Source: Erwinia rhapontici
GTDB lineage: Bacteria > Pseudomonadota > Gammaproteobacteria > Enterobacterales > Enterobacteriaceae
Assembly (NCBI RefSeq): GCF_012271765.1
Contig: NZ_VRKO01000016.1
Location: forward strand, 248,001 to 312,000
Reading direction: 5' to 3'
DNA length: 64,000 nucleotides
The notes under the pieces were generated by a model. The model had not been told where the DNA came from, made no database searches, and saw nothing but the letters and a program-made list of their open reading frames with translations. Both the position numbers and the translations under genes were made by a program. Of the stretch, positions 1 to 8,162 are shown piece after piece (within the stretch, counting starts at the first letter, position 1; each line of letters begins with the position of its first letter).

Positions 1-672
1 ATGGGCGGTTATATCTTTGGCCAGGACGGTAAGGGCGGGCTCAACACCCTGGACATCGGGCTGAACACACCGGGCAGCGTAGACGCGGTCAGCTATCTCA
101 AGAGTTTCTTCACCCAGGGGCTGCTGCCCAGCGGCATCCTCGGTGACAACGGTCTGAACGCCATCGACTCCCTGTTTACCGAGAAAAAAGCGGCGGCGGT
201 GATCAATGGTCCCTGGGCATTCCAGCCTTACCAGGCGGCAGGCATCAACTATGGCGTGGCGCCGTTGCCTGAGCTGCCTAACGGCAAACCCATGAGCTCC
301 TTCCTCGGCGTAAAAGGCTATGTGGTGTCCACCTGGAGCAAAGATAAAACGCTGGCGCAGCAGTTTATCCAGTTTATTAACCAGCCGCAGTATGTGAAAG
401 AGCGCTTCCAGAAAACGCAGGAAATTCCGCCGGTCGTCGCCCTGATGAATGACCCGCTGATTAAAAACGATGAAAAAGCCAATGCGGTGGCGGTGCAGGC
501 GGCGCGTGCCGTTGCGATGCCGGGTGTGCCGGAGATGCAGGAAGTGTGGGGCCCGGCCAATGCGGCACTGGAGCTGAGCGTGACAGGCAAGCAGGAGCCA
601 AAGGTCGCACTGGATAATGCGGTGAAGCAGATTGCCATGCAGATTGAAGCGATGCAGGCCAGCAACCAGTAA
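1..672 (+). CDS. ganE: Galactan/oligosaccharide ABC transporter binding protein (3' part, MalE-like)
   Basis: This is the C-terminal 223 residues of a MalE-type periplasmic solute-binding protein. The gene is cut by the left edge of the window: the first ATG lies inside the family's C-terminal lobe, and full-length members are about 400 residues. Visible family features are the INGPWA motif (about residues 68-73), the YGVAPLPELPNGKP stretch and a VPEMQEVWGPANAAL stretch like the end of MalE. It is followed 40 bp later by two MalF/MalG-type permeases and two galactan hydrolases, so the likely ligand is beta-1,4-galacto-oligosaccharides. The name follows the Dickeya gan locus and is inferred from context. 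Confidence 0.85.
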   Translation: MGGYIFGQDGKGGLNTLDIGLNTPGSVDAVSYLKSFFTQGLLPSGILGDNGLNAIDSLFTEKKAAAVINGPWAFQPYQAAGINYGVAPLPELPNGKPMSSFLGVKGYVVSTWSKDKTLAQQFIQFINQPQYVKERFQKTQEIPPVVALMNDPLIKNDEKANAVAVQAARAVAMPGVPEMQEVWGPANAALELSVTGKQEPKVALDNAVKQIAMQIEAMQASNQ

Positions 673-712
673 GCCCCTGCCGCTCGCGGTTTGAATAAAT
701 AAGGAAAAGGCT

Positions 713-2020
713 GTGATGATTTCCCCCAGTGAAAAACTGACGCTGCACAAGCGCTCACGCCAGCATGCTCTGGCAGGCGTGCTGCTGGCGCTGTTACCCG
801 GTTTTGGCCAGTTTTACCACCGCCAGTGGGCAAAAGGGCTCTGCTATCTGATCCTGCTGACCAGCTTTTACGGTGTGTTTCATAACTTCCTCCAGCACGG
901 GCTGTGGGGGCTGGCAACGCTGGGGGAAGAAGTCCCCCGCGATAACTCCATCTTTTTGCTGGCAGAAGGCATTATCAGCGTCCTGATTATCGCCTTTGGC
1001 CTGACGATATGGGGACTGTCGCTGCGCGATGCCTGGCTGAACGGCTGCCGCCGTGACGAAGGCAAACCGCTGCACGGGGTGCGTAAGCAGTATCAGCTGC
1101 TGCTGCGAGAGGGGTTCCCGTACCTGATGATCACGCCGGGGTTTTTCCTGCTGGTGTTTGTGGTGGTGTTCCCGATCCTGTTTGGGTTCGCCATCGCCTT
1201 TACCAACTATAACCTCTACCACACGCCGCCCGCGAAGCTGGTGGATTGGGTGGGGCTGAAAAACTTCGTCAATATCTTCACCCTGTCGATCTGGCGTTCG
1301 ACCTTCTTCGACGTGCTGCAATGGACCGTGGTCTGGACGCTGCTGGCCACCACGCTGCAATGTTCAGTGGGTGTGATGCTGGCGATTCTGGTGAACCAGA
1401 AAGACCTGCGTTTTAAACCGCTGATCCGCACCATTTTTATCCTGCCGTGGGCGGTGCCGGGCTTCGTCACTATCCTGGTGTTTGCCGGCATGTTTAACGA
1501 CAGTTTTGGCGTGATTAACAATGCGATCCTCGATTTCTTCGGCATTGCGCCGAAAGCATGGATGACCGATCCGTTCTGGACCAAAACCGCACTGATTATG
1601 ATGCAGACCTGGCTGGGCTTCCCGTTTGTGTTCGCCATGACGACCGGCGTATTGCAGGCGATCCCTGACGATCTGTATGAAGCGGCGATGATGGACGGTG
1701 CCGGGCCCTGGACGCGTCTGAAAACCATCACTCTGCCGCTGGTGATGTACGCCATTGCGCCCATCATCATCACGCAGTACACCTTCAACTTTAACAACTT
1801 CAACATTATCTACCTGTTTAACAACGGCGGTCCGGCGGTGGCAGGGTCAAACGCAGGCGGCACCGATATTCTGGTGTCGTGGATCTACAAGCTGACCATG
1901 TCGTCATCGCAGTATGCGATTGCCGCAACCATTACGATTTTGCTGTCGATCTTTGTGGTCGGTCTGGCGCTGTGGCAGTTCCGCGCCACCAAATCGTTTA
2001 AACAAGATGAGATGGCGTAA
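713..2020 (+). CDS. ganF: Oligogalactan ABC transporter permease, MalF type
   Basis: This is an inner-membrane permease of 435 residues. The N-terminal ~130 residues contain a TM2-like stretch (LLALLPGFGQFYHRQWAKG) and two hydrophobic helices. The transport domain follows with the MalF-type EAA loop (YEAAMMDGAGPWTRLKTITLPL, about residues 322-343), which docks the ATPase. A GTG at 713 and an ATG at 716 both fit; AAGGA at 701-705 is 7 bases from the GTG. It would pair with the next gene to form the channel for galacto-oligosaccharides. No ATPase gene (GanK/MsmK type) is in the window, so it must lie upstream or elsewhere. Confidence 0.9.
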   Translation: MMISPSEKLTLHKRSRQHALAGVLLALLPGFGQFYHRQWAKGLCYLILLTSFYGVFHNFLQHGLWGLATLGEEVPRDNSIFLLAEGIISVLIIAFGLTIWGLSLRDAWLNGCRRDEGKPLHGVRKQYQLLLREGFPYLMITPGFFLLVFVVVFPILFGFAIAFTNYNLYHTPPAKLVDWVGLKNFVNIFTLSIWRSTFFDVLQWTVVWTLLATTLQCSVGVMLAILVNQKDLRFKPLIRTIFILPWAVPGFVTILVFAGMFNDSFGVINNAILDFFGIAPKAWMTDPFWTKTALIMMQTWLGFPFVFAMTTGVLQAIPDDLYEAAMMDGAGPWTRLKTITLPLVMYAIAPIIITQYTFNFNNFNIIYLFNNGGPAVAGSNAGGTDILVSWIYKLTMSSSQYAIAATITILLSIFVVGLALWQFRATKSFKQDEMA

Positions 2021-2030
2021 GGGAACCGTT

Positions 2031-2882
2031 ATGGCGAAGTCAGTCAGTATTAAACGTGAAAAATGGCTGCGTCTGTCGCTCACCTGGCTGGTGGTTCTGG
2101 TGGTCTCGACCATCATTATCTACCCGCTGGTGTGGACGGTCGGGGCGTCGCTGAATGCGGGCAACAGTCTGCTGAGTAGTTCGATTATTCCTGAGAACGC
2201 ATCGTTACAGCACTACCGCGACCTGTTTAACGGCACGGTGCCGTACCTGACGTGGTACTGGAACTCGATGAAAATCAGTTTCTTTACCATGGTGCTGACC
2301 TTAATCAGCGTGAGCTGCACCGCGTATGCATTCTCGCGCTTTCGCTTTAAGGGGCGGCAGAACGGTCTGATGCTGTTTCTGCTGTTGCAGATGATCCCGC
2401 AGTTCTCGGCACTGATTGCCATCTTTGTGCTGTCGCAGCTGCTGGGATTGATCAACAGCCATCTGGCGCTGGTGCTGATCTACGTTGGTGGCATGATCCC
2501 GATGAACACCTATCTGATGAAGGGTTACCTGGACGCGATTCCAAAGGACCTGGATGAGTCAGCGCGCATGGACGGGGCAGGGAACTTCCGTATCTTTATC
2601 GAGATCATCATGCCGCTTTCGAAGCCGATTCTGGCGGTGGTGGCGCTGTTCTCCTTCACCGGCCCGCTGGGGGACTTCATTCTTTCCAGCACCATTCTGC
2701 GCAGCCCGGATCAGTTCACGCTGCCCATCGGGCTGTACAACCTGGTCTCGCAGAAAATGGGGGCCAGCTACACCACTTACGCCGCCGGGGCAGTGCTGAT
2801 TGCCGTACCGGTCGCCGTGCTCTATCTGGCGCTGCAAAAATACTTCGTTTCCGGCCTGACCTCAGGAAGTACAAAGGGATAA
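2031..2882 (+). CDS. ganG: Oligogalactan ABC transporter permease, MalG type
   Basis: This is the second permease subunit, 283 residues with about six membrane segments. The EAA loop is visible as DESARMDGAGNFRIFIEIIMPL near residues 180-200. The reading frame is open further upstream, but that stretch overlaps the end of the MalF-type gene and has no MalG-like sequence. The ATG at 2031 has GGGAACC just before it and gives the expected N terminus (a short basic stretch, then a first membrane helix). It is 10 bp from the preceding gene and 3 bp from the following endogalactanase, which indicates one operon. Confidence 0.9.
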   Translation: MAKSVSIKREKWLRLSLTWLVVLVVSTIIIYPLVWTVGASLNAGNSLLSSSIIPENASLQHYRDLFNGTVPYLTWYWNSMKISFFTMVLTLISVSCTAYAFSRFRFKGRQNGLMLFLLLQMIPQFSALIAIFVLSQLLGLINSHLALVLIYVGGMIPMNTYLMKGYLDAIPKDLDESARMDGAGNFRIFIEIIMPLSKPILAVVALFSFTGPLGDFILSSTILRSPDQFTLPIGLYNLVSQKMGASYTTYAAGAVLIAVPVAVLYLALQKYFVSGLTSGSTKG

Positions 2883-2885
2883 ACC

Positions 2886-4079
2886 ATGACACCTAAAACG
2901 CTGTTACTCGCCCTGGCAATGGCCTGGGCGACGCCTCTCTTCGCCGCAAATCCGGACGTTATTCGTTCCATCGGCCCGGTGCCGGCCGATTTTGTCAAAG
3001 GGGCTGATATCTCCACGCTGCCGGAACTGGAAAAGCAGGGGGTGAAATTTTACAACGCCCATCACCAGCTACAGGACCCGATTGCCATCCTGAAAGCCAA
3101 CGGCATCAATACTATTCGCCTGCGCCTGTGGGTTGACCCCTATGACAGCAACGGCAAAGCCTACGGGGGTGGCACCAACGACCTGCCCACTACCCTGGCG
3201 CTGGCGAAACGTGCCAAAGCCGCCGGGATGCAGATCCTGCTGGACCTCCACTACAGTGATTTCTGGACCGACCCGGGTAAGCAGTTCAAACCGAAAGCCT
3301 GGGAAAAACTGACTTTCCCGCAGCTGGAAACGCGCGTGCATGACTACACACGCGACACCCTTGCCCGCTTCAAAGCCGAGGGCGTGCTGCCGGATATCGT
3401 CCAGATTGGCAACGAGCTGAACGGCGGCATGCTGTGGCCGGAAGGGAAAAGCTGGGGGCAGAACGGTGGGGAGTTTGACCGTCTGGCGGGCCTGCTGAAA
3501 GCGGGCATCACGGGCGTGCGGGAAAACCTCAGCGATCCGGGCCAGGTCAAAATCATGCTGCACCTGGCTGAAGGCACCAAAAATGACATGTTCCGCTGGT
3601 GGTTCGATGAGATCACCCGCCGTCAGGTGCCGTTCGATGTGATTGGTCTGTCGATGTACACCTACTGGAACGGCCCGATTAGCGCCCTGAAAGCCAATAT
3701 GGACGATATCAGCCAGCGCTATCAGAAAGACGTGATGGTGGTGGAAGCGGCCTATGCATACACGCTGAAAAACTGCGACAGCGCCGAAAACAGTTTCCAG
3801 GCGAAGGAAGAGAAAGATGGCGGCTACCCGGCCACCGTTGAGGGGCAGGCGGCCTATCTGCACGACCTGATGCAGGCGGTGCTGGCGGTGCCGAATCACC
3901 GCGGTAAGGGCGTGGTCTACTGGGAACCGACGTGGATTGCCGTGCCGGGTAACACCTGGGCGACGCCGGAAGGCATGAAGTATATCCACGACGAGTGGAA
4001 GCAGGGCAACGCCCGTGAAAACCAGGCGCTGTTTGACTGCCAGGGCAACGTGCTGCCGTCAATTCAGGTATTTCATTAA
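2886..4079 (+). CDS. ganA: Arabinogalactan endo-beta-1,4-galactanase, GH53, secreted
   Basis: This 397-residue glycoside hydrolase family 53 enzyme cuts beta-1,4-galactan, the side chain of rhamnogalacturonan I, into short oligosaccharides. A signal peptide is clear (basic start, LLLALAMAWATPLFA, cleavage near residue 21), so it acts in the periplasm or outside. The acid/base glutamate is in IGNELNGG (about E177) and the likely nucleophile is in MVVEAAYAY (about E287). Substrate-strand motifs such as GVDISTLPELE (here GADISTLPELE) and LDLHYSDFWTDPGKQ fit GH53. The symbol follows Dickeya usage; in Bacillus subtilis the ganA and ganB names are swapped. Confidence 0.95.
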   Translation: MTPKTLLLALAMAWATPLFAANPDVIRSIGPVPADFVKGADISTLPELEKQGVKFYNAHHQLQDPIAILKANGINTIRLRLWVDPYDSNGKAYGGGTNDLPTTLALAKRAKAAGMQILLDLHYSDFWTDPGKQFKPKAWEKLTFPQLETRVHDYTRDTLARFKAEGVLPDIVQIGNELNGGMLWPEGKSWGQNGGEFDRLAGLLKAGITGVRENLSDPGQVKIMLHLAEGTKNDMFRWWFDEITRRQVPFDVIGLSMYTYWNGPISALKANMDDISQRYQKDVMVVEAAYAYTLKNCDSAENSFQAKEEKDGGYPATVEGQAAYLHDLMQAVLAVPNHRGKGVVYWEPTWIAVPGNTWATPEGMKYIHDEWKQGNARENQALFDCQGNVLPSIQVFH

Positions 4080-4097
4080 TTTACAGGCCTGAGGGCC

Positions 4098-4112
4098 GGT
4101 GTCACTGACACC
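4098..4112 (+). other. Intercistronic palindrome before the GH42 gene
   Basis: The sequence GGTGTCACTGACACC is a perfect 7-bp-arm palindrome around a single C. It is extended by flanking CTGAG (near 4088) and CTCAG (near 4113). There is no T tract after it, so it is not a classic terminator. It may be an mRNA-stabilising or attenuating hairpin between the endogalactanase and beta-galactosidase genes. Confidence 0.45.
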
Positions 4113-4126
4113 TCAGAGGAACCGCA

Positions 4127-6184
4127 ATGACTAGATTTCCACCGCTCTTTGCCGGGGTCAACACGCTGCTGCACGGCGCGGATTACAACCCGGAACAGTG
4201 GCAACATACCCCGGGCATCATTGATGATGACGTCGCGATGATGCAGCAGGCGAACTGCAATGTGATGTCGGTTGGCATCTTCAGCTGGGCGAAACTGGAG
4301 CCGGAAGAGGGGCGCTATGACTTCGGCTGGCTGGATGACGTGATTGAAAAACTGCATCAGCGGTCGATTCGGGTGTTTCTGGCCACGCCCAGCGGCGCGC
4401 GCCCGGCGTGGATGTCGCAAAAGTACCCGGAAGTGTTGCGCACCGGGCGCGATCGCGTGCCTGCGCTGCACGGCGGGCGGCATAATCACTGCATGACTTC
4501 GCCGCTGTACCGGCAAAAAGTTCGGGCGATCAACAGCCAACTGGCGGCGCGCTATGCGCACCATCCGGCGGTGATCGGCTGGCATATTTCCAACGAATAC
4601 GGCGGCGAGTGCCACTGCGGGCAGTGCCAGCAGGCCTTTCGCGGCTGGTTGCAGCGCCGCTACGGCACCCTGGAGCAGCTTAACCACGCCTGGTGGAGTG
4701 ATTTCTGGAGCCATACCTACAGCGACTGGTCGCAGGTGGTTTCCCCTGCACCGCAGGGGGAAATGTCGATTCACGGGCTGAATCTCGACTGGCGGCGCTT
4801 TATGACCGATCAGGTCACCGACTTCTGTATCGAAGAGATCAAACCGCTGAAAGCGGCCAACCCGGACCTGCCTGCCACCACCAACTTTATGGAGTATTTC
4901 TACGACTACGATTACTGGAAGCTGTCGCAGCCGCTCGATTTTATCTCCTGGGACAGTTACCCGACCTGGCATAACGAGCAGGATGAAACCACGCTGGCCT
5001 GTTATACCGCCATGTATCACGACCTGATGCGCACCCTGAAACAGGGGCAGCCGTTTGTGCTGATGGAGTCGACGCCGGGGGCGACCAACTGGCAGCCCAC
5101 CAGCAAGCTGAAAAAACCGGGGATGCACATTCTCTCTTCATTGCAGGCCGTGGCCCACGGGGCGGATGCGGTGCAGTATTTCCAGTGGCGTAAAAGCCGC
5201 GGCTCGGTGGAGAAGTTCCACGGTGCGGTGATTGACCACGTCGGGCATCTGGATACCCGTATTGGCCGCGAAGTCAGCGAACTGGGTCGGATGCTGGCAG
5301 CAATGGCCCCGGTGCAGGGTAGCCGCGTTGACGCGAAAGTGGCGATCGTTTTCGACTGGGAAAGCCGCTGGGCGATGGACAATGCCCAGGGGCCGCGCAA
5401 TACCGGCCTGCACTATGAGCGCACGGTGGCCGAACACTACCGCACGTTCTGGGAGCAGGGCGTGGCAGTAGACGTGATCAATGCCGATGTTGACCTCAGC
5501 GGGTATGCGCTGGTGATCGCCCCGATGCTGTATATGGTGCGCGACGGCTTTGCCGCCCGCGTGGAGCAACATCTGCGCCAGGGCGGGCAGTTTGTCGCCA
5601 GCTACTGGACGGGCGTGGTCAATGAAAGCGACCTCTGCCATCTGGGCGGTTTCCCGGGGCCGCTGCGGCCGCTGCTGGGGATCTGGGCGGAAGAGATCGA
5701 CAGCCTGACGGACGACGAAACCAACGGCGTATGTGCTGTCGAAGGCAACATGCTGGGCCTTCGCGGCAGCTATCAGGCCCGTGAGCTGTGCGAACATATT
5801 CATCTGGAAGGGGCAACCGCGCTGGCCGTTTACCAAAGCGATTTTTATGCCGGCCAACCCGCGGTCACCGTTAACGCCGTGGGCGCCGGGCAGGCCTGGT
5901 ATATCGCCTCACGTAATGACCAGGCTTTCCATCGGGATTTCTACGGTGCACTGATTGCCAGGCTGGCGCTGCCACGTGCGCTGGCGGTGGACCTGCCTCC
6001 GGGGGTGACCGCGCATCGCCGCACCGACGGCGAGTCCAGCTTTATCTTCCTGCAAAACTTCACGGCGCAGGCGCAGACGGTCACGCTGCCTGCGGGTATC
6101 AGCGATCTGATTGACGGTGTGCCGCTCTCCGGCGAGCAGATCATGCCGCCGTGGGGCTGCCGCGTGCTGCGCGCGCCGCTGTAA
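4127..6184 (+). CDS. ganB: Beta-galactosidase / exo-beta-1,4-galactanase, GH42
   Basis: This 685-residue GH42 enzyme has no signal peptide, so it acts in the cytoplasm on imported galacto-oligosaccharides and releases galactose. The acid/base glutamate is in HISNEYGGECHC (about E157) and the nucleophile is in MESTPGATNW (about E314). The cluster ECHCGQCQQAF carries the cysteines that bind zinc in many GH42 proteins. The C-terminal part fits the family's trimerisation and beta-sandwich domains. SD-like AGAGGAA precedes the ATG. It is the last gene before a strong terminator, which closes the ganEFGAB operon. Confidence 0.95.
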   Translation: MTRFPPLFAGVNTLLHGADYNPEQWQHTPGIIDDDVAMMQQANCNVMSVGIFSWAKLEPEEGRYDFGWLDDVIEKLHQRSIRVFLATPSGARPAWMSQKYPEVLRTGRDRVPALHGGRHNHCMTSPLYRQKVRAINSQLAARYAHHPAVIGWHISNEYGGECHCGQCQQAFRGWLQRRYGTLEQLNHAWWSDFWSHTYSDWSQVVSPAPQGEMSIHGLNLDWRRFMTDQVTDFCIEEIKPLKAANPDLPATTNFMEYFYDYDYWKLSQPLDFISWDSYPTWHNEQDETTLACYTAMYHDLMRTLKQGQPFVLMESTPGATNWQPTSKLKKPGMHILSSLQAVAHGADAVQYFQWRKSRGSVEKFHGAVIDHVGHLDTRIGREVSELGRMLAAMAPVQGSRVDAKVAIVFDWESRWAMDNAQGPRNTGLHYERTVAEHYRTFWEQGVAVDVINADVDLSGYALVIAPMLYMVRDGFAARVEQHLRQGGQFVASYWTGVVNESDLCHLGGFPGPLRPLLGIWAEEIDSLTDDETNGVCAVEGNMLGLRGSYQARELCEHIHLEGATALAVYQSDFYAGQPAVTVNAVGAGQAWYIASRNDQAFHRDFYGALIARLALPRALAVDLPPGVTAHRRTDGESSFIFLQNFTAQAQTVTLPAGISDLIDGVPLSGEQIMPPWGCRVLRAPL

Positions 6185-6197
6185 ACAGCTGTTCACC

Positions 6198-6221
6198 AGC
6201 GGGCGCAAGCCCGCTTTTTTT
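6198..6221 (+). terminator. Rho-independent terminator after the GH42 gene
   Basis: The stem AGCGGGC / GCCCGCT closes a GCAA tetraloop and runs directly into seven T residues. It sits 13 bp after the GH42 stop codon and before the stand-alone EIIB gene, so EIIB would be transcribed only by readthrough or from its own promoter. Confidence 0.88.
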
Positions 6222-6241
6222 ATGTCTGAAAGGAGAGGTAT

Positions 6242-6556
6242 ATGGTCAGTCTGAAATCGTTTAAGCATTACTTCAGCCGGCAGGAAACCCCGGAGGAAGC
6301 CGACGCAGCGGAGTGTGCGCTGCTGGATCAGTTAATGGGCTGCTTTGGCGGGCGCGAGAATATCGTGCAGGTGGATGCCTGCCTCACGCGACTGCGCGTC
6401 ACGGTGAAATCGGTGGCGGCAGTGAATGCCAGCGGATTACAGCAGGCAGGGGCAACGGGAGTGGTGATTCTGGGCCATGAAGTGCATGCTATTTTTGGCA
6501 CGCGCTCTGACCGTCTGCGCCAGCTGATGGAAGCACACTATTTCCGTCAGCCATAA
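6242..6556 (+). CDS. Stand-alone PTS EIIB domain protein (glucose/N-acetylglucosamine type)
   Basis: This 104-residue protein consists of about 28 N-terminal residues and one EIIB domain of the glucose family. The phospho-acceptor site is intact: VDACLTRLRVTVKS has the cysteine at about residue 41. The stretch GVVILGHEVHAIFGTRSDRLRQLM fits the rest of the domain. No EIIA or EIIC partner lies nearby. GGAGAGG gives a strong ribosome binding site 5 bases before the ATG. It sits between the gan operon terminator and the porin gene. It could receive phosphate from a glucose-type EIIA for signalling, or be a relic of a larger transporter. Its role is unknown. Confidence 0.8.
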   Translation: MVSLKSFKHYFSRQETPEEADAAECALLDQLMGCFGGRENIVQVDACLTRLRVTVKSVAAVNASGLQQAGATGVVILGHEVHAIFGTRSDRLRQLMEAHYFRQP

Positions 6557-6585
6557 AAAAAATGGATAACCGGTAACGGTTATCC
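6555..6585 (-). terminator. Terminator of the porin gene
   Basis: A perfect stem GGATAACCG / CGGTTATCC with a 4-base loop lies at 6564-6585. Read on the minus strand it is followed by a run of eight T residues (6555-6562, broken only by one base at 6563). It lies 52 bp beyond the porin stop codon. Confidence 0.82.
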
Positions 6586-6637
6586 AAATTAACGATCCAG
6601 TGCTTATCCAATGATGATGAAGGCGTTGATCAGGGCA

Positions 6638-7897
6638 TTACCACCAGGCTTCAACCTGCACACCAAAGTTCCAGGTGTTGCTGGCCGTGCCGTCCTGGAA
6701 GCTGTTCCCCTGCTCGGAGTCATTCAGGTAAGAAGTGAAGATGCGCAGTTCCGGGCGTGACATAAATTCCGGACCCGCGGCCAGGCCCAGCGCGAGGGTA
6801 TATTTCTGCCCGGCCTGTTTGTAGTCGCTGCCGTCTTTGTTCTGATCTTTCTGCATAAACGTCCCGGCTTCACCGATACCGCGCACATAGTCGGTAAACT
6901 GGTACTGGGCGCGCCCGACCAGGGAGAGCAGGGTACTTTTATCGGTGAACGCGGTGACGTTATCGGCGGAACCCCAGGTCACGACCTGATTCAGCGACAG
7001 GCGGTCAGTGATCGGCAGCAGGCCGGTGTTGATCACGCGATAGCCTTTGGCATCACGGGTATCGTTCCACATGTCATACCAGCCGCCGCCCTGCGAGATC
7101 ATATTCTGCGCCAGCCCTTTGTTGGCATACTGCAGCACCAGTTTCTGATAGCCGCCCCACATATCCTGGCTGATTTCCCCGGTGACCATCACGCCGTTAT
7201 CTGCGTCATACAGTTCGCCGTACTCTTTCTGTTTGTTGGTCGGGTTCGGCATGGCGTAGTCCACACCGAACTCTGTCCATGCGCCGTTCCACGGCTTCCA
7301 GCCAGCGTAACGGACATCGAGGTAGTTGATATTCACGTCGTTATCGCCGTCGGCACGGTAGTCAACATCGTTGGCATCACCGCGTATCCAGGCGACGGAG
7401 ACGGCGCCTGGGCCAAAGGTGTAGTTTTCAATACCGGCACCGGAGCCGGAGATATTCCAGTATTTGGTATCAATGATATGCAGGTCATGGCGCTGGTAGT
7501 AGCGTTTACCGCCCCAGATGACGGCGTTTTTATCCCCGGGGATCAGGCCTTTGATTTGCAGGTTGAGCTGACGCAGCCCGAACTGGGCGTCGTCGCCGAA
7601 GGTGGTTTCATTATCGTTGGAGCCGTCGGAAAACATGCTGACCATTGAGTCGACATAGAAACTGACGTCATCCTTTTTGTACACTTCGCTGCCCAGTTCG
7701 ATTTCACCGTAGGTATCGGCTTCGTTACCCAGACGACCAATCTTATTTTTTTGCCACTCCTCCATGCCTCCATCGCGCGAAACCCCCACACCGCCGCGCA
7801 GATAGCCGTGGAAATCAATGTTGTCGATGGCTGCGAATGCAGGAGAAGTCAGTGCTGCGGCAAGTGCCACAGCGGTCGCTGTCAGTCTTGTGTTCAT
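6638..7897 (-). CDS. ganL: Maltoporin-like outer-membrane porin for galacto-oligosaccharides
   Basis: This 419-residue LamB-family porin has a signal peptide (MNTRLTATAVALAAALTSPAFA) and then IDNIDFHGYLRGGVGVS, which is the typical first LamB beta strand. The stretch NAVIWGGKRYYQRHDLHIIDTKYWNISGSG holds the aromatic and basic residues of the sugar path. The protein ends in a tryptophan, WW, as is usual for outer-membrane barrels that use a C-terminal aromatic assembly signal. It is divergent from the LacI-type regulator and near the galactan enzymes. By analogy with Dickeya GanL it would admit oligogalactans across the outer membrane. Confidence 0.9.
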   Translation of the reverse strand: MNTRLTATAVALAAALTSPAFAAIDNIDFHGYLRGGVGVSRDGGMEEWQKNKIGRLGNEADTYGEIELGSEVYKKDDVSFYVDSMVSMFSDGSNDNETTFGDDAQFGLRQLNLQIKGLIPGDKNAVIWGGKRYYQRHDLHIIDTKYWNISGSGAGIENYTFGPGAVSVAWIRGDANDVDYRADGDNDVNINYLDVRYAGWKPWNGAWTEFGVDYAMPNPTNKQKEYGELYDADNGVMVTGEISQDMWGGYQKLVLQYANKGLAQNMISQGGGWYDMWNDTRDAKGYRVINTGLLPITDRLSLNQVVTWGSADNVTAFTDKSTLLSLVGRAQYQFTDYVRGIGEAGTFMQKDQNKDGSDYKQAGQKYTLALGLAAGPEFMSRPELRIFTSYLNDSEQGNSFQDGTASNTWNFGVQVEAWW

Positions 7898-8012
7898 GTC
7901 ACCCTCTGTTTATATTTGTCATACGTTCACACGATGGCGACAGTAAACGCCTCACGATGAGCGTGAAGCAATTGGAGTAACGAAATTGTGTGATTTAGTG
8001 CAAGTATTTACC

Positions 8013-8026
8013 CGTTATTTGTAACG
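8013..8026. promoter_or_regulatory. Candidate regulator operator between ganL and ganR
   Basis: The inverted repeat CGTTA-TTTG-TAACG has 5-bp arms in an even-length site, as is usual for LacI-family operators. It is in the divergent region between the porin and the regulator, so it is a plausible GanR site. There is no second confirmed copy in the window, because the ganE promoter is outside it. Confidence 0.4.
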
Positions 8027-8029
8027 ATT

Positions 8030-8045
8030 GGTGAAGTTGATCACC
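8030..8045. promoter_or_regulatory. Candidate CRP-cAMP binding site
   Basis: GGTGA-N6-TCACC differs from the consensus TGTGA-N6-TCACA by one base in each half and is fully symmetrical. It lies next to the candidate operator in the divergent ganL/ganR region, where catabolite control would be expected. Confidence 0.45.
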
Positions 8046-8162
8046 GAATTATGTATGTGAACGTCTGACTTTACTGTGGGTTTTTGACAGTGTGACCGAC
8101 TTAACCTGAACGTCATTTGCACTGTGATACAATCCGGCCATCTGTAAACAGGGAAGCGAACC

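Noticed and set aside
318-917. Long minus-strand open frames across the binding-protein and permease genes
   Set aside because: They lie antisense to well-supported genes and give low-complexity, cysteine- and proline-rich products typical of shadows in GC-rich DNA.
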